64,000 nucleotides of DNA from Bathymodiolus brooksi (lineage: Eukaryota; Mollusca; Bivalvia; Mytilida; Modiolidae): assembly GCA_963680875.1 (NCBI GenBank), contig OY804588.1, positions 76,904,829 to 76,968,828 of the forward strand, written 5' to 3'. The number at the start of each line of letters is the position of its first letter. Positions within the stretch are counted from its first letter, which is position 1. Shown here piece after piece: positions 42,411 to 56,900 of this stretch. A program made the position numbers and the translations under genes. The notes beneath the pieces are model-generated. The model was given only the letters and a program-made list of their open reading frames with translations, was not told the origin of the DNA and made no database searches.

Positions 42411-44316
42411 CTTTTCAAAAAAGGTGCCTGTGCTTTAGAATGGAATAAAAGTCACTTGTCCTTCAGAATATAATAAAAGTCACTGGATTATTGCATCACG
42501 TAACTTCTTAGAGATATCATATGTCCTTATTCGTTCTGCTCAAACGAACATAAAACATTTATCAAATAAACAACAAACTCTCATATGGGAGGTGCCACTT
42601 GCAAGCATCAAGTGCAGCACCTGGAGGTGCCACTTGCAAGCATCAAGTGCAGAATTTTATTTTGACATAAGAATGAATTAGTGACACGAGAATTGGATAC
42701 AGTCCATCTAGATGCCAGTTCACATCAAAGCATCGTCAGGAGGATGAAAACATATGTAACGACAGAAAGTTAGAAAATATTTAAAAAAAAAATTGTTTTG
42801 TTTTGGGGTTTTGTTTGAGAGAAAAAAGTTGTGTGAACACTTGAATGGCTCGAATGATAAAAACCGCACACCTACACAAAAACTTTCAAATCTAACAGAC
42901 CCAACTTTCCCGTGCTTGTTTTAAACCAATCAAAACAACTTAACCACCTATAAATCTCAAACACGTGTAACTGTTTACAAACAAACCATATTCGATACTG
43001 TATAACTTTGATAAATACATTGATTGACAGATTGTTTGTCCTTTTGTCCGTTTTCTTTTGACCATTGTGTTGTCCGTTCTTCTTTGATTTACGGATTCTG
43101 GTTACTCCTTTGGTATCTTCAAACTCTTCTTGATGTACATGTTTATATTGCAACTCGAATAATGTAGAATTCCCAGATACAACAAGGATACGATAGAAAT
43201 CAGAACATAGTTCGACGTACTCACCGAATTCTCTTTTTAATTATCTTATTTATGTAGCCTAAGATTATCGAATGTGATATGCCATCTCTGTATACATGGG
43301 AGTGGAATGATTGAGTGATTATTGTTTTTCACGCCAAATGATTTTTTTTTCCATTTTTCATTGCGAGAAAAAACAAGATTACATTCGAGCAGATGACGAT
43401 GATGTCCGCTTTGTACTAGCCCAACACACTTAATCGTATTTGTATAGTGCTAGATCACTGAAACAAACTTCCGCAGGAAGACACATCACTCCACTCGGAC
43501 ACATTATTCTGATTCCGAGCAGATCAGTCTTTCTTCTTGCTTCTTATTGTTACGTGCTTAGCGGAGAAGCAGGAAATGCCAATGCAATAGTCTTTGGTTT
43601 CACCTGACCGGGACTCGAACACACGATCTACCGAACTCGAGGCAATCTTGCTAACCATTATAACACTGATGCAGTTGCAGGGCAATGCAAACCCAGTGGT
43701 AATGGTCTACTTGATTTCTTACTATATGTCTAACATCACTAACATGAGTGGGCGTCCTGACACCTATAGTGTTGTGGATTTTCAGACATCTACCAACGAC
43801 CGGTGATTAAATCTGGCTGGCTTATTCACGTTATAGCAAATTAAATAGTCTAGACTGACTTGATATATATTAATGAATATGAAAAAAATTCCACTGCAAA
43901 TAAGGAAAATATTGAGTTTTAACAGGTTGCCAGGATATTTGTAAATTTATCACTCGCTTCCGCTCGGGGTAAAATACAAATATCATGCCAACCCATGTTA
44001 AAAGTCTCAGCAAATTATAATATCTTATTTTTAAATTATATGAAATTTAGAATTTTGATATATTTTTTTATTGACACACTTGACAATGTATATATACATA
44101 GTGCATGTAGATTAATTAATTCTACTACTAACGTTGTGAGTTCGAATCCCGCTCAGACGAGGTGTACTCGATACAACATTATGTGATAAAGTATGCCAGT
44201 GACTTGCGGCAGGTCGGTGGTTTTCGCCGGGTACTCCACCAATAAAACTGATCGCCACGATATAACAGAAATATTGTTGAAAGTGTCATTAAACGCCCTA
44301 ATCCGTGACAATCCCT

Positions 44317-44476
44317 ACAAGAGTTATCGTTCTTTTTTCCCACATGCAGTGATAGTAAGGAACGATAACTCTGGTTGAGATTGAGGGGCAATATTTACCA
44401 GAGTTATTGTTCCTTTCTCCCACATGACGTGAACGTAAGGAACAATAACTCTGATAGAGATTGAGGGGCGATATGT
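44317..44476. repeat. Hairpin array 5' of RT copy C
   Basis: Two monomers, the second with the paired TTG/CAA variant, then GTAACCCTCTGACTTGTG, the 5' start of the RT element. Confidence 0.85.
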
Positions 44477-44566
44477 AACCCTCTGACTTGTGCCTGCTCC
44501 CACTCTCCTTTTCAGTACAACCCATCTGGACATGCAATCACTGGTGATCTGAATATCATTCAACAT

Positions 44567-45526
44567 GAGAGTCTCCGAAAGGTGATTTCTCATGGTCCTA
44601 AATTCAGAGAACCTCAACACATCAATTGGAAACATAATTTCAACATAATTATGGATGCTTTTGAAGATTATGGCAGAAGGTGGATAAAGAGAGAAGTAGA
44701 CCAAGATCCTGAGTTAGAGTTCTTGCCAGACTGGGTTAGAACAATAAGGTCTCTAGTACAAGGTCGGATTCGCAAACTCAAAAATTGTGTTAATAGTCGA
44801 CCTAAGTCTGTATTTAAAGATCAAGAAGCTTTAAGTGTCTTTCCTCTCTTCATGACAAATATGTTATCGTTCCTGCGGACAAGGCTTCCAACAATATCGT
44901 GTTTGTATGTAAATCATATAGCTACGAATGCCTAATCAAGGAACACCAGAGTCTGAGGATTTACCCTATTTGTATTGGATACCTAAACTACATAAGACAT
45001 CATACAAAGAAAGGTACATAGCGGGATCATCAACTTCTTCGACGAAAGAATTGTCTATTCACCTGACAAAGAATCTGTCTGCAATAAAAGAGGGACAACA
45101 GAAATATTGTGAATAAGGGTAATCACAAAATTATCGAACTCCGAACAATCTTACAAAAGGAAAGTCAAAACTCATAAGTATATAAACAAAAAAAATCAGT
45201 CAACAACCGGAAAACTGTGAAAACCGTAATGACCCTGACTTGGTACAGGCATTTCTGAAGAAATGGTGGGTTGAGTCAGATTTTAAAGCGGAGTTTCTTC
45301 AAAATCTTGTAAAAGATAATAAGATTCATGAAGCTAGAGCCTCTAATTTCACATACAGGTATATTGATGACGTTTTATACATCAATAATTCTAGATTTGC
45401 ATAATATCTTCCATTGATATATCCTCCAGAGCTGGAAATTAAAGAGACCACAGATGCAGCTTCGTCCGCATCATTTTTGGACTTATACCTCGAATTTGAC
45501 GACAGTGGTCAATTTAGTACCAAAAA
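44567..45526 (+). pseudogene. RT element copy C, 5' part
   Basis: Same architecture as copy B, with the palm replaced by the inverted 3'-region fragment at about 45,117-45,290. A ~100-bp deletion near 44,945 removes the segment between the KEH and SEDLPYLYW stretches. The catalytic box YIDDVL is kept (about 45,359). Interrupted at 45,527. Confidence 0.75.
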
Positions 45527-48473
45527 GACTGGGAGCTATAAGAGCCAAAATCGGCCCCACCTCAGATGTCGATAAAATTTTCTCCAAAATGTATTCACAA
45601 TATGTGCTTTTCATAAATAAATATAGTTAGTTAATATGTTCATCTAATTCCTCACAGCGGACCGACAAAGTCAGGTAATGAAAAGCACTGAACGTCATTT
45701 TTTTCAGAATACAGAATGTACGTATCATTGTATTATAATGCATATCTTTAAAAAGCAAAAAGAAAAAGAAAAACAAAGCATAATAAAACTCAATAAACAA
45801 AGCATAAATTTGACTTAATATGCAATGTGGATTGATTTCAGGAATAAAAATATGTTCTGAAACTGTATTATGAAATTAAAGTGAACGAATAGTAATGTCG
45901 CAACGTCACCCATTTTCGACGGTCTCCTGTTTTCGACGGTTTGTTTCATGTGATAAAATCTCTCATTATTTTGATCGCTTCATTTGTCAGAGGTTATATT
46001 ATGATGCTGAAATTGCATGAATGATCTCAAGAAATCGGATCTAAAAATGACATCTTTAAATGTAAGAACTACGTGTACCACATCTATTATTTCACGTTCA
46101 AATTGTATTTTTTCGTAATTAATTTTTTCGTCACCTTAACAAAGCTTTAATCATTTAAAAAATATATCTCATACAGACCAATTTTGGCTTCATCGTCTGC
46201 TATGACATTGATAATGTACATATTGAGATCATATCAATTCAGAAACTTATTAACATTGATTGTCGAAAACTGGTCGAAATTTTGGTATTAACCATAAAGA
46301 AATAATAGATAGATTTATTTGAGGAATAGAACTTTGTCATATTTGAAATTTTTTTAAACACTTTTTTAACCGTACTTTATTCTTAACGACAACCAATGTT
46401 ATGATATATTCCGGTACATTTTTACGGACAACCATCATAAATCTATAAAAAAAAAATTCCAAGGTGCGGGTTGAGAGAACTTGATAACGTAAAATAAAGC
46501 ATTTGGTTTTGCAGTTTCTAAGAAAAAGATTAAATATTAATATGAAAAGTTATGGATAACAGACGACGGACACTAAATGATATTATTTCTACGACTTTTC
46601 TATTGAATGTTGGAACTGTTCCGACAGTGTGATATATATTTTTTCATTTTATTATATGCTATGAAAAAAAACAGCTGAGTTGCAATTGTTAAAAAACAAA
46701 TATGGTTGTGATCGTCTTCCGTAATTAAAATCGTCAAAATGAAATACAACCGAATTGATATCAAATGGCAACATGTTTAAGCCTCATTTAAAATATACCT
46801 TGAAATGCTTTCAAACTTTTACATCACGTTCGCGATATTTTATTACAACACTATTTCACTCAAGGGTAAATTATTTTCTGTTCTAGTTAAAGGACTTTAT
46901 CAAACAGAATAATACAGTTTACATGTAATTCAGTTAATACGCATTTAAACCACAGAATAATATTTCTATTTTCCACACCTTGTGGTGGTGGGTCGCTATT
47001 GTGCATGCGAAATATTAATTGCAAACCCCCTTGACTGGCTATATGCTGCCTGTCTAGAATATTTTATTTTTTTCTCGATCGACAGTTCAGAAGCTAGAAA
47101 ACAATATGATGAATATTGTCTGTCAATCATGCAAACAATAACTTATGGACATGACAGAACGCATATACGAATTCTGATTGCCCCTGTGGTATCTTCAAAC
47201 TCTTCTTAAGGATATGTTGGATTGTGCCCAAAAAATATCTACTCCTTTTGGATCAAACTATTTTAATTCATTTTAGAAGTAACATCGATAGACCATTAAA
47301 CCTACCTCAGTATCCCGGTAGTAATAACTATTTCAGTATCCCCGAAGAAAATATATAATCAATAATTGGGGGCTGATGAATAAAAACTATTTTGGATGAA
47401 GTGGTGTTTATTTTATTTTTATGTTATATAACTGTTACGTGCCGACATACCATCGTTTTTTACGGCAACTATTGCTTCTCAAACATCAAAACGTCATCTA
47501 AGCGCTTGTAATATTTGAACATTTTCCCGTCGTTTTTTGAGAAATTTAACACCTCGTGCACCAAAAAAATACTTTAACAGTAGTTGTGTTTTATTTATTT
47601 TAATAATCTGGTAAAATATTGTCTGGTGCACGACTACGGAGGTGCTTAATTTCTTCGAAAACCGTCGAAATATCGCGGGCAAAATTCCACGAAATACAGA
47701 AAACAAATAACGCTCATGATGTCACAATGACGTCAAATACGTATCGATTTTGTTGGAAACAAGCTTTAACATCAAAAGTATGATGTCGTCTATAAAATAA
47801 AACACATCAAATGTTAATCAAGTATTTTCTAAGATAATGATTCATTAAATATGGGGCCATATATGGAACTTATAGTCCCCAGTTCTTTTTATCGCGTTGA
47901 CGCCGGACTGCATGCACTGAGTTTTTCTCCTGGTTTCAATGTATACAAACTGTATTTAAAATAAATACAATTATTTACAGAAACAAGTTATTTACTGATG
48001 AATTTCATTACTTGAAATGAATCATAAAATGAACAGAGATTGTGTATATATACATAATGGTATCATATATACAATCAGAAGAGTGAAAATATTGATTTGA
48101 AGGGTCTGGCCGAGGTTATAAATAAATTAATATTTAACAACCTCCACAATCCTCCACCAACAAAATATTTTGATACATTCAATAACCCTCTATACTCAAA
48201 ACAACTGCTCAATTTGGTGTTGGTGGAAGACTGTGGAGGTATATAAAATAGCTAAAATGTACATTGAGTATGTCGTTTATAGTCCATTTTTAGCATTATC
48301 CGTCTAATCATGATGTCATTATGACGTCATAGCGCACCCAATCTCGCGGAAAGATATATTTTTTGAAAATTTGTAAATATAACAATTAAATTAGTAAATT
48401 GTTTTTATTCTATGTGAAGCATTATTTTTTTATAAAATGTGAGGCCAATTTTGCACCTTAACGCCCCTCCCTC
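45527..48473. mobile_element. 2.95-kb insertion inside RT copy C
   Basis: Copy of the insertion at 30,063-33,013, at the identical position in the RT sequence, so inherited by duplication. Confidence 0.65.
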
Positions 48474-48775
48474 TTTATGATAAACGGGATGACTTCAATT
48501 TTAAAATCATAAATTATCCAAATATATGCAGCAATATACCAGCTGCTCCTGCGTATCCTGTTTACATTTCGCAATTGATTCGTTATGCAAGGGCCAGTAG
48601 CAATTATTCTGATTTCTTGAAACGGCATTTGTATATGAGAAACAGACTACTGGACCAGGGCTATAACAAGATTCGCCTTATTCGATCTCTTAAAGGGTTA
48701 ATATTCCGATACCAAGATCTTGTCGAAATATATTCTGTCTCTGCAGAGACGAAGATAAACGATGGATTTTCATAA
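48474..48775 (+). pseudogene. RT element copy C, 3' part
   Basis: C-terminal thumb-like segment with RYARASSNYSDF and VEIYSVSAETKIN, ending NDGFS then TAA. The hairpin pair follows at about 49,209 and 49,292. Confidence 0.75.
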
Positions 48776-50206
48776 AGTGAAAATATATAAAGATCAGGAT
48801 TAAGTAATTGTGGTTTAGACATGACGTCATTCAACATCTGATTTGAAATCAACTTGTGTAAGAATATGACCGTTTAGTTAAAACATTCTGCAGAGACGAT
48901 AATAAACGATAGATTTTCATAAAGTACTGCGTTGACTACTATTATTCCTATTTTGTCCCAGTATTGTTAAACATGCTATTATAGTGACAACCGGAATCTT
49001 TTAGCCATAATGGAAGCGGGTGGTTTGGCGCCGTAACATCTGATTCAACCCACCATTTCTTTGGAAATGCCTATACCAAGTCAGGGCCATTGCAGTTTTC
49101 CCAGTTTTCCGGTTGTTGACTGATTTTGTCTGTTTGTTGATTTATGAGTTTTGCCTTTCCCTTTGGAAGATTGCTCGGTGTTCGGTAATTTTGTTATTAT
49201 CCTTATGTACCAGAGTTATAGTTCCTTTCTCCCACATGACGTGTAAGTAAGGAACGATAACTCTGGTAGTAGAGATTGAGGAGCGATATGTATCAGATTT
49301 ATCGTTCCTTTCTCCCACATGACGTGAAAGTAAGGAACGAGAGCTCTGGTAGTAGAGATTGAGGGGCAATATTTATATTTTCCCGCATCTGAAAATGTTC
49401 GTGTGGGTGTATCTTGATGTAAATTCAGAAATAACGCTATTGTATTTGAAGAGTTGCCGGGGTCAATTGGAGATCAACGCTACTGTCAAACAATATCTTG
49501 GAATGAAAGCACAGTAAAAATATGGTAATTTTCAAACTCAGATAGTTATTGTTTGTGTCATGTGTGATTGCTTTCGTTACAAGTATGGAATAGTAAAGAG
49601 TCCACTGTCCTCAATTGCAATGCCTGCTTCACAAAGGAGCCTAATTTTTCTATTTGTCTGGAATAAATTGATGGGTTTAGCATTATGCCGATTTTGAAAT
49701 ATTATTAAAATCTGGATTTAAAAAACAAAACAAAAAACATATATAAAATGAATATTTTCTCTCAAGTACATTTCACAATGAACCATAAAGTGTTTTTCAT
49801 CATCTATTAATTAACACTTCTCTGTGCTTTTTTAATGTCTTCCATTTTCAATCAGAAAGTTGTGTGCATCAATTCTTAGTTTGTATTTAATTTTCTATTT
49901 TAAATCATTAACAATTTAAGTAAATGTTCGTTGGTGAAAAATAAGGTTAAATCATGAAAATATTACGCCTCATATATAAAATAGGTATACTCCTTATGTT
50001 TGCAATTGTTGCTGTATATATATCTTTATTCTCTTAAACCATTGTTATATGTTTGTATAACATATCAATTTACAACCTCAACATGTACAGTATTGGGTAA
50101 AGAATTACTTTAAAATAATAAAATAAATCATTAATTCTGCTATTGAAGATGGGCGAAAAATAAATATAAAACAAGAAATGACTGCAGGAGAATATTTCAG
50201 AAAATA

Positions 50207-50336
50207 CAGTCAAACCTGGCCACCTCTATATAGCAAATCACTGTCTATAAAGGGAAGTCTCATTTTTCCCATTAATCTGCTCATAAGGCCACATTTTCAG
50301 GTTCCATTAGTGGTCCTTTATATACAGGTTTGACTG
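50207..50336. mobile_element. MITE with CAGTCAAACCTG termini (unit C)
   Basis: Counterpart of 19,845-19,974, flanked by TA on both sides. Confidence 0.85.
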
Positions 50337-50486
50337 TAAATGGTTTTATAAGGAAATATAGGATAATCTCTCAGTGTGGAAAGACCTTTGACCTATGAAT
50401 GTACAACAATTATGTTTAATAATAAAACTTTATTTCACAAGCATATAATGACAATTAGTATATGCATACATATTCCTAAATGTTAA

Positions 50487-50826
50487 AGGCTGACAGAATC
50501 GATTTTTTTTTGTATATTAAAAGTTGCCAATATTCGATGTTTTATACTAATAAAATGTTCTGAACAAAAATCCAGGTTTGAAAAATATGTTATAATGTTG
50601 TAATTAGGGAAAAGAATTCGAATGTTTAGCATTGGGCGGATCAACATTGAATTCTTTCCTGGATGGAAGATTATCAAACAGCGACGTATTTCCTTCTTTC
50701 TAGACTATTTACGTATGATATTATGAAAAATTTCAACTGCAATATATCTTTATGGTTTTATAAATCAAATTGTATGTCTTATATTGGGAAACATTTTTTG
50801 TTATTATTATAACGGCCTGTGTGCCT
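50487..50826. mobile_element. TTAA-flanked MITE (unit C), left terminus damaged
   Basis: TTAA at 50,483-50,486 and 50,827-50,830. The left end reads AGGCTGACAG, lacking the CACACAGG stretch present in the other two copies. Confidence 0.75.
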
Positions 50827-50935
50827 TTAACAATAGATATATTAATAATAAATAATAATAATAATAAAAAACACTTGTTATAAAAACATGATATGTTTAC
50901 CATGTACCGCAGTGGTGATATTTTCGTTTGTATGT

Positions 50936-53900
50936 TTATGCGTTTTTCTGAGCATGAAATATTGCAGATCCCTTGTATGGTACAGGGCCATCACTGAAAC
51001 TGTCATCGTCATATACTTTTAACACCTTTAATCCTGCAGCTTCGATCACATTGTGAACATCTTGTTTTTGCATTTCTAGTTTTTTAAACACTTTATCACC
51101 GACGACATAAAATGAACTGTTGTAAATTCCCATTATCACAAGCATACCTCCTGGTTTAAGTAGTGAAACTACATTTTTCAGTGCTTTAGCATACGATGGC
51201 ACATCTGGACAAGCTGACTCGATACACAGGCTAGTAGTAATGGCGTCTACCATATCAATTTTGAGAGCATGAAGAGGATTGGCTAAATTGACATCACATG
51301 GTACTACTTGTTTTATCTTATTTCTTAATTCAGTCTCTAATTTCGGCCAGTCATCTCTGAAATAAGTAAAACATTAATATGCCGGTTAATTTTACGTACA
51401 ATGGAACGATTCAAAGATACAAGTGGACTATGAACAATTATATCAGCTATATTATGGCGGGCAGTTAAATAGGTGGAGGAATCACTGACCTTCCACAAGT
51501 CACTGTAACAAACTGTATCACATAAAGTATTTAAAGGTATATAGTGAGCGAGTGAGTGATTATTGCTTAACGCGAACGCAGCAATTTTTCAACAATATCA
51601 TGGCGAGAACAAGTTAATTTTCAATGAAATAATGACGAGGTCCGCTTTGTACTAGACCAACCCGCCTAGTTGGAATTTGTATAGTGCTAGCTCACTGAAA
51701 CAACAGTCCACGGATATACATGTTGCCCCACTCGGACACATTATCGTGATTCCGATTCAACCAATCTTTTCTCTTTCTCCTTATTGCTGCGTGCTTAGCG
51801 GAGAATCAAACAGTACCAATTGTATAGTCTTTGACTTGACCCGATTGGGATTCGCGAACACACGATCTACCGCACTCGAGGCGAGCCCACTAACCATGAA
51901 ATAAATAAATAAATAAATAAATGTTACTACGTGATCTACATACTCATTTCCATCAAGTCTACTGTAGTGCTTGAAAAACTGTGTCCATTCTGCGGTCTCT
52001 TTGTCTTTATTTAGCCACTTTGTTAGCGCTTCCAGATTGGCTGGTACATAATCAGACAAGATAATTTCATCGAACCATTTTGCTGCTGGTATGACATTAT
52101 GTATAGTAGGTCCACATCCCATATCCAAAAGACACTTCCCTTTAACAGTACCTAAATGGAAATAGTAAATGGTTTTATGGTGTTTAACGCCACTTTCAAC
52201 AATATTTCAGCTATGTCGTGACGGTCAGCTTTATTGATAGAGGAAAACGGAGTACCCGGAGAACATGCGCAAGTCATTGACAAACTTTATAAGATAATGT
52301 TGTACACCTCGCACTGAGCGGGATTCGAACCAACAACGTCAGAGGAAATAATAAGCGAAAATCATGAACTGATAGGAAACGTTTGAGGATACAAAGGGGT
52401 AATCGGAAGTCGAAAACAAAGAAGAAAGGGAGGATACAAAGGGGTAATCGGAGGTCGAAACCAAAGAAAAACAGGATGATGCAAAGGGGTATTCGGAAGT
52501 CGAAAACCAAAGAAGAACAGGAGGATACAAAGGGGTAATCGGAAGTCGAAAACCAAAGAAGAACAGGAGGAGGCAAAGGGGTAATCTGTGGTCGAAAACC
52601 AAAGAAGACCAGGAGGATACAAAGAGGTAATCGGAAGTTGAAAACCAAAGAAGAACAGGAGGATACAAAGGGGTAATCGGAAGTCGAAAACCAAAGAAGA
52701 ACACGAGGATACAACGGGGTAATCGGAAGTTGAAAACCAAAGAAGAAAAGGAGGATATAAAGGGGTAATCGGAAGTCGAAAATCAAAGAAGAACAGGAGA
52801 TACAAAGGGGTAATCCGAAGTCGAAAGACAAAGAAGAACAGGAGGATACAAAGGGGTAATCGGAAGTCGAAAACCAAAGAAGAACATGAGGATACAAAGG
52901 GGTAATCGGAAGTCGAAAACCAAAGAAGAACAGGAGGATACAAAGGGGTAATCGGAAGTCGAAAACCAAAGAAGAACAGGAGGATACAAAGGGGTAATCG
53001 GAAGTCGAAAATCAAAGAAGAACCGACCAATGGCCAAAAGAACAAACAAAGAACTTCAAAACACTACACTTAAAATTAATCATTAAGCAACACGAACCCA
53101 TTAAAAACCGGGGATAACTCATGTGCTCCGGAAGGGTAGGCAGGTCCTTTTTTCTCTAGTGACACCGTTATGTTGTTCGTCATGAACAGATAAACGTGAA
53201 TCGAAAATAAAAAGTTGGCTAAACCTGCAGTTATAGCATTTTTTCTGATACCAAAAACATTGAATTAAAACCTGTTTTCATGCATACCATTCACATATTC
53301 TGGTCCACAAATTACCAATTAAGTTCCCATGTTAAATAGTTTTATCAAAATTAAGGTTCTCTTCCCTCAGGCTTAAGTTACCTTAGTCGATTTTGGCTAT
53401 CCTGTTTATCCCCGTTGGTTTTATTGCTCCCAATTACTTTAAAATTATTTGGCTTTCCAATCTTCCGATCTTGAGCATATTCCAGAAACGTGTCGTGCGC
53501 ACTAAATTTGATATCTATGTTTTTATTACTTTACAGAGCACGGGAACGAAAATATGTATATATTTTTTCTATTCCGTTTCGTCAGATATGGAATCTATAA
53601 TCCTAGAATAAGGAATCACTTCTTTCGAATTATTAATCCGTGCATTCTGTTTACTAATCCGTTCTCTCTGTAAAGTAATTGGTTCCCTATGATTTGTTTA
53701 AACCGTTCCCACTGAGTAATCAGCTTAGTAATCCGTTCTCTTTAACTAACTTTCCGCTCCTTCACTTTACTTATCCGTTTCCATGCTTTACTAATCTGTT
53801 CTCCATTTTATTAAATTATTCCCTTGGATTTTGAGCAGGCTATACGATATAACCTGGTTTGGGGCAGTTTTCGCTTAATAAAATACATATTGACTATTCG

Positions 53901-56900
53901 GTAAACGTTTCACAATTGTATACCAAACAAAGCATGAATAATACAATTGTGGACATCTGCTTATTTGGTGGAATATTGTGTTTAAACCGGAGTACCCGGA
54001 GAAAACCACAGACCTGTCGCAAGTCACTGACAAACTTTATCACATAATGTTGTATCGAGTACACCAGTCCATGAGCGGGATTCGAGCTCACAACATTAGT
54101 GGTGAGAAGCACTGATTAGGTAGTTGTAAATCACACTATCATACGAATATGATACGATCACGACCATAACGGCCCCTGCTTATTTGGAGTTTTCGGTTCC
54201 GTTAGTTTAACATATATGAGAATAATATACAAATGGCTTTTTTCGAACTACAAATGTTACATTTATAGCTATTGTTATTATATTTGATTGATTTGATTTA
54301 TTGTGCTTAACGCCACTTTCAGCAATATTTCAGCTATAGCATGGCGACCAGTTTTAATGGTGGAAGAAGTTGGAGTACCCGGAGAGAACTCTATACCATG
54401 GGTATGCAACTGGTAAGCGTTATCACGTTGCGGCTGTGAGTCGAATGCACCTTTTTTTGTAATTTACAAAGCTGGGCGCGAACTCACGCCGTATTGGTTA
54501 AAAGCTTGTATGAGGTGTTAGATAATCCAACTACCTAACTCATTGAGCCACCCGGCCCCTTTATTGTTATAATAGATTTGGATTATGGTTATGGTGTTTA
54601 ACGCCACTTCAGTCTTATCGTGGCTGTCAGCTTTATTGGTGGAGGAAACCGGAGGACCTGGATAAATCCTGTTGGATGAAATGCTTAACATTGGCATTAA
54701 AATGTGAGACATATATATATATATAATGATCATCCAGGAAACCCCATTTAAGATGTAGGAATTGCACGTGCAACGGTTAGTGACCTACGGACGGTTATTT
54801 TATGGCGTTTTAACGCCACTTTCACCCAATATTTCAGTTTTATCGTGGTGGTCAGTTTTACGGAAGGATCGGGGGAGGGGGGCTGGGGGTGACATGATGA
54901 TAATATATTATAGTCTATTTAGGTCCTATCTAGTTTAAATTAGACGTGTGTTGACTTGATTTTTTTTAAATTCAATTATTTATCTTTTTTTCCGATCCAT
55001 TGAAGCCAAACAAAAATTAAAATAAGATCCAACAAATATCTCGTTTTCATTAGATTGGATTAGTTGATGTCGTTATTCTGATGAATAATTTTCAATTAGA
55101 GAATATTTTTTTTTTTAACAGGTTATACGATATAACCTGAGTTGGTGCAGTTTACGCTTAATAAACTGAGAACCGGTTTATGTAAAGCGTAAACTGTTCC
55201 AAAACAGGTTACACAAGTATAACCTGTTCAAACATTTCAAATATTCCTTATAATTTAATTTTTACAAAATATAATGATTCCTCGATTTTAATTACGACTA
55301 TTTCAAGTGACTATTTGAATTTGTCGTTGGCGAATGAATATATTGATTGATCACGTCACAATATCAACCCAGGTTTTCAAGTATAACCAAAAGTTTCTCC
55401 AGGCTGATCCGCCAATCAGATTGCAGTATTCAAATCAAATCAAATTATTATCATATACAATCACCAAAGAAATGGTAAAACAAATATAATCAGATGAAAT
55501 AAATGTCATCGGAAGAAAAAGGGGGATCAATGTCAACTTTCAAGGGTTGTGGGTTTTTTTAAGGAGGTAGGGACATTCCATACAAGGTTGAAGTTTGAGA
55601 CATTGGTTTGTACAAATGTAAAGTAAATATTACTTGAATTGTCGTTTTTCCACGAGAGCCATTACAGAGCAAGTGGCGTATATAAACATGTAACCACGGG
55701 GTCTGGGTAAACAGACACTATCGACAATTTTCACAGCCGAATGACCAGAACTCATTTCTGGTAATCGCTCGATCGCGTATGATAGTATCTTAACAGGCTT
55801 TTTATTTTGCGCGTATGCTTCACTTGACACTTGCTATTCCACTGCACATTATCACATGTTTTTTTATGACTCTACTTGAACAAATGATATATTGCCATGT
55901 TGACACAGGTATATTTTAAGATATTTGAAATAAAATATTGTATTACCAGCTGGTGACATACCTTTTACTTAATGATAGGAAAGTCGTGTCAAATTGCCCT
56001 TTTTTATTTACAGTTGTTGTTAACAAAATATATTTTATCTCCCATAATGTATCATATAGTGAATCGAAATATGTCACTGCATCAAATTCAATAAAATTTT
56101 GAAATGTAGGGAGATATATGTTGTCACCCTACACTTTTTTGGCAATTATTAGAGAAAAAGCTGAGCTTCGAGCATAGAAGCAAACACAATTATTATCAAG
56201 TTAAAAAAGAGGTATAAGGGTTTCCTGCCTAGGAATCAAGATGAACTTCTTTTTTATGGTTGACAGTTTTGAAAACATGTCCCCCACTGTTCCGTCCGAT
56301 CAGAATCTTGAATTACCCCCTCCACCTCCACAGACACACACACTTTCCGATCCTCTACTAAAATTGTCCTCCTTCCCCGCCGCACATTTCTGTCCGCCGG
56401 TCTTCTCCTACCCCCCCCCCCCAATACACACACACCACACACACACTTCCGCTCCACTACTACGCCGCTGTCCTTATTCTACTCATTTAAAACCGCGTCT
56501 TTTCTTAATTTTTTTTAACCCGGGAGTGAACTCAGACACTCCGCATGTTTCTCTTATAGGGTCAATCACATTTCATCGTCTCATCAAATAATAACTTGTT
56601 CTCGCAATCATATGGCTGTATTATTGCTCAAGTGGCACTAAACAGCAATATCTCACTCAATCTTATCATTAGAAGTTCAATTGTCTGTGTTTAATACCAT
56701 TGTGGTTTTCGAGGAGACGAAATCTAAAACATTTACACATAGGGGTTGTACATTTTAACAACGTCCTTTGGAATTTAAAGATAGCAAAGGAGTAATCAGA
56801 ATCCGTAAATCGAAGAAGGACAGACAACAAAATGGCCAAATGAAAAGCACAAAAGGACAAACAACAATCTACAAAACATATATACATAAAACTAAAGATC

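Larger units (their letters stand above)
28949..44474. repeat. Segmental duplication unit B (about 15.5 kb)
   Basis: Same gene and repeat order as unit A. It differs by the 2.95-kb insertion in its RT element, the extra ~775-bp block at 39,666-40,440, about two more minisatellite monomers, a duplicated E-box segment, and loss of ~285 bp between TTTGTC repeats (compare 27,228-27,510 with 43,034). Non-coding parts I inspected outside these blocks match A and C closely and hold no additional supported genes. Confidence 0.9.
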
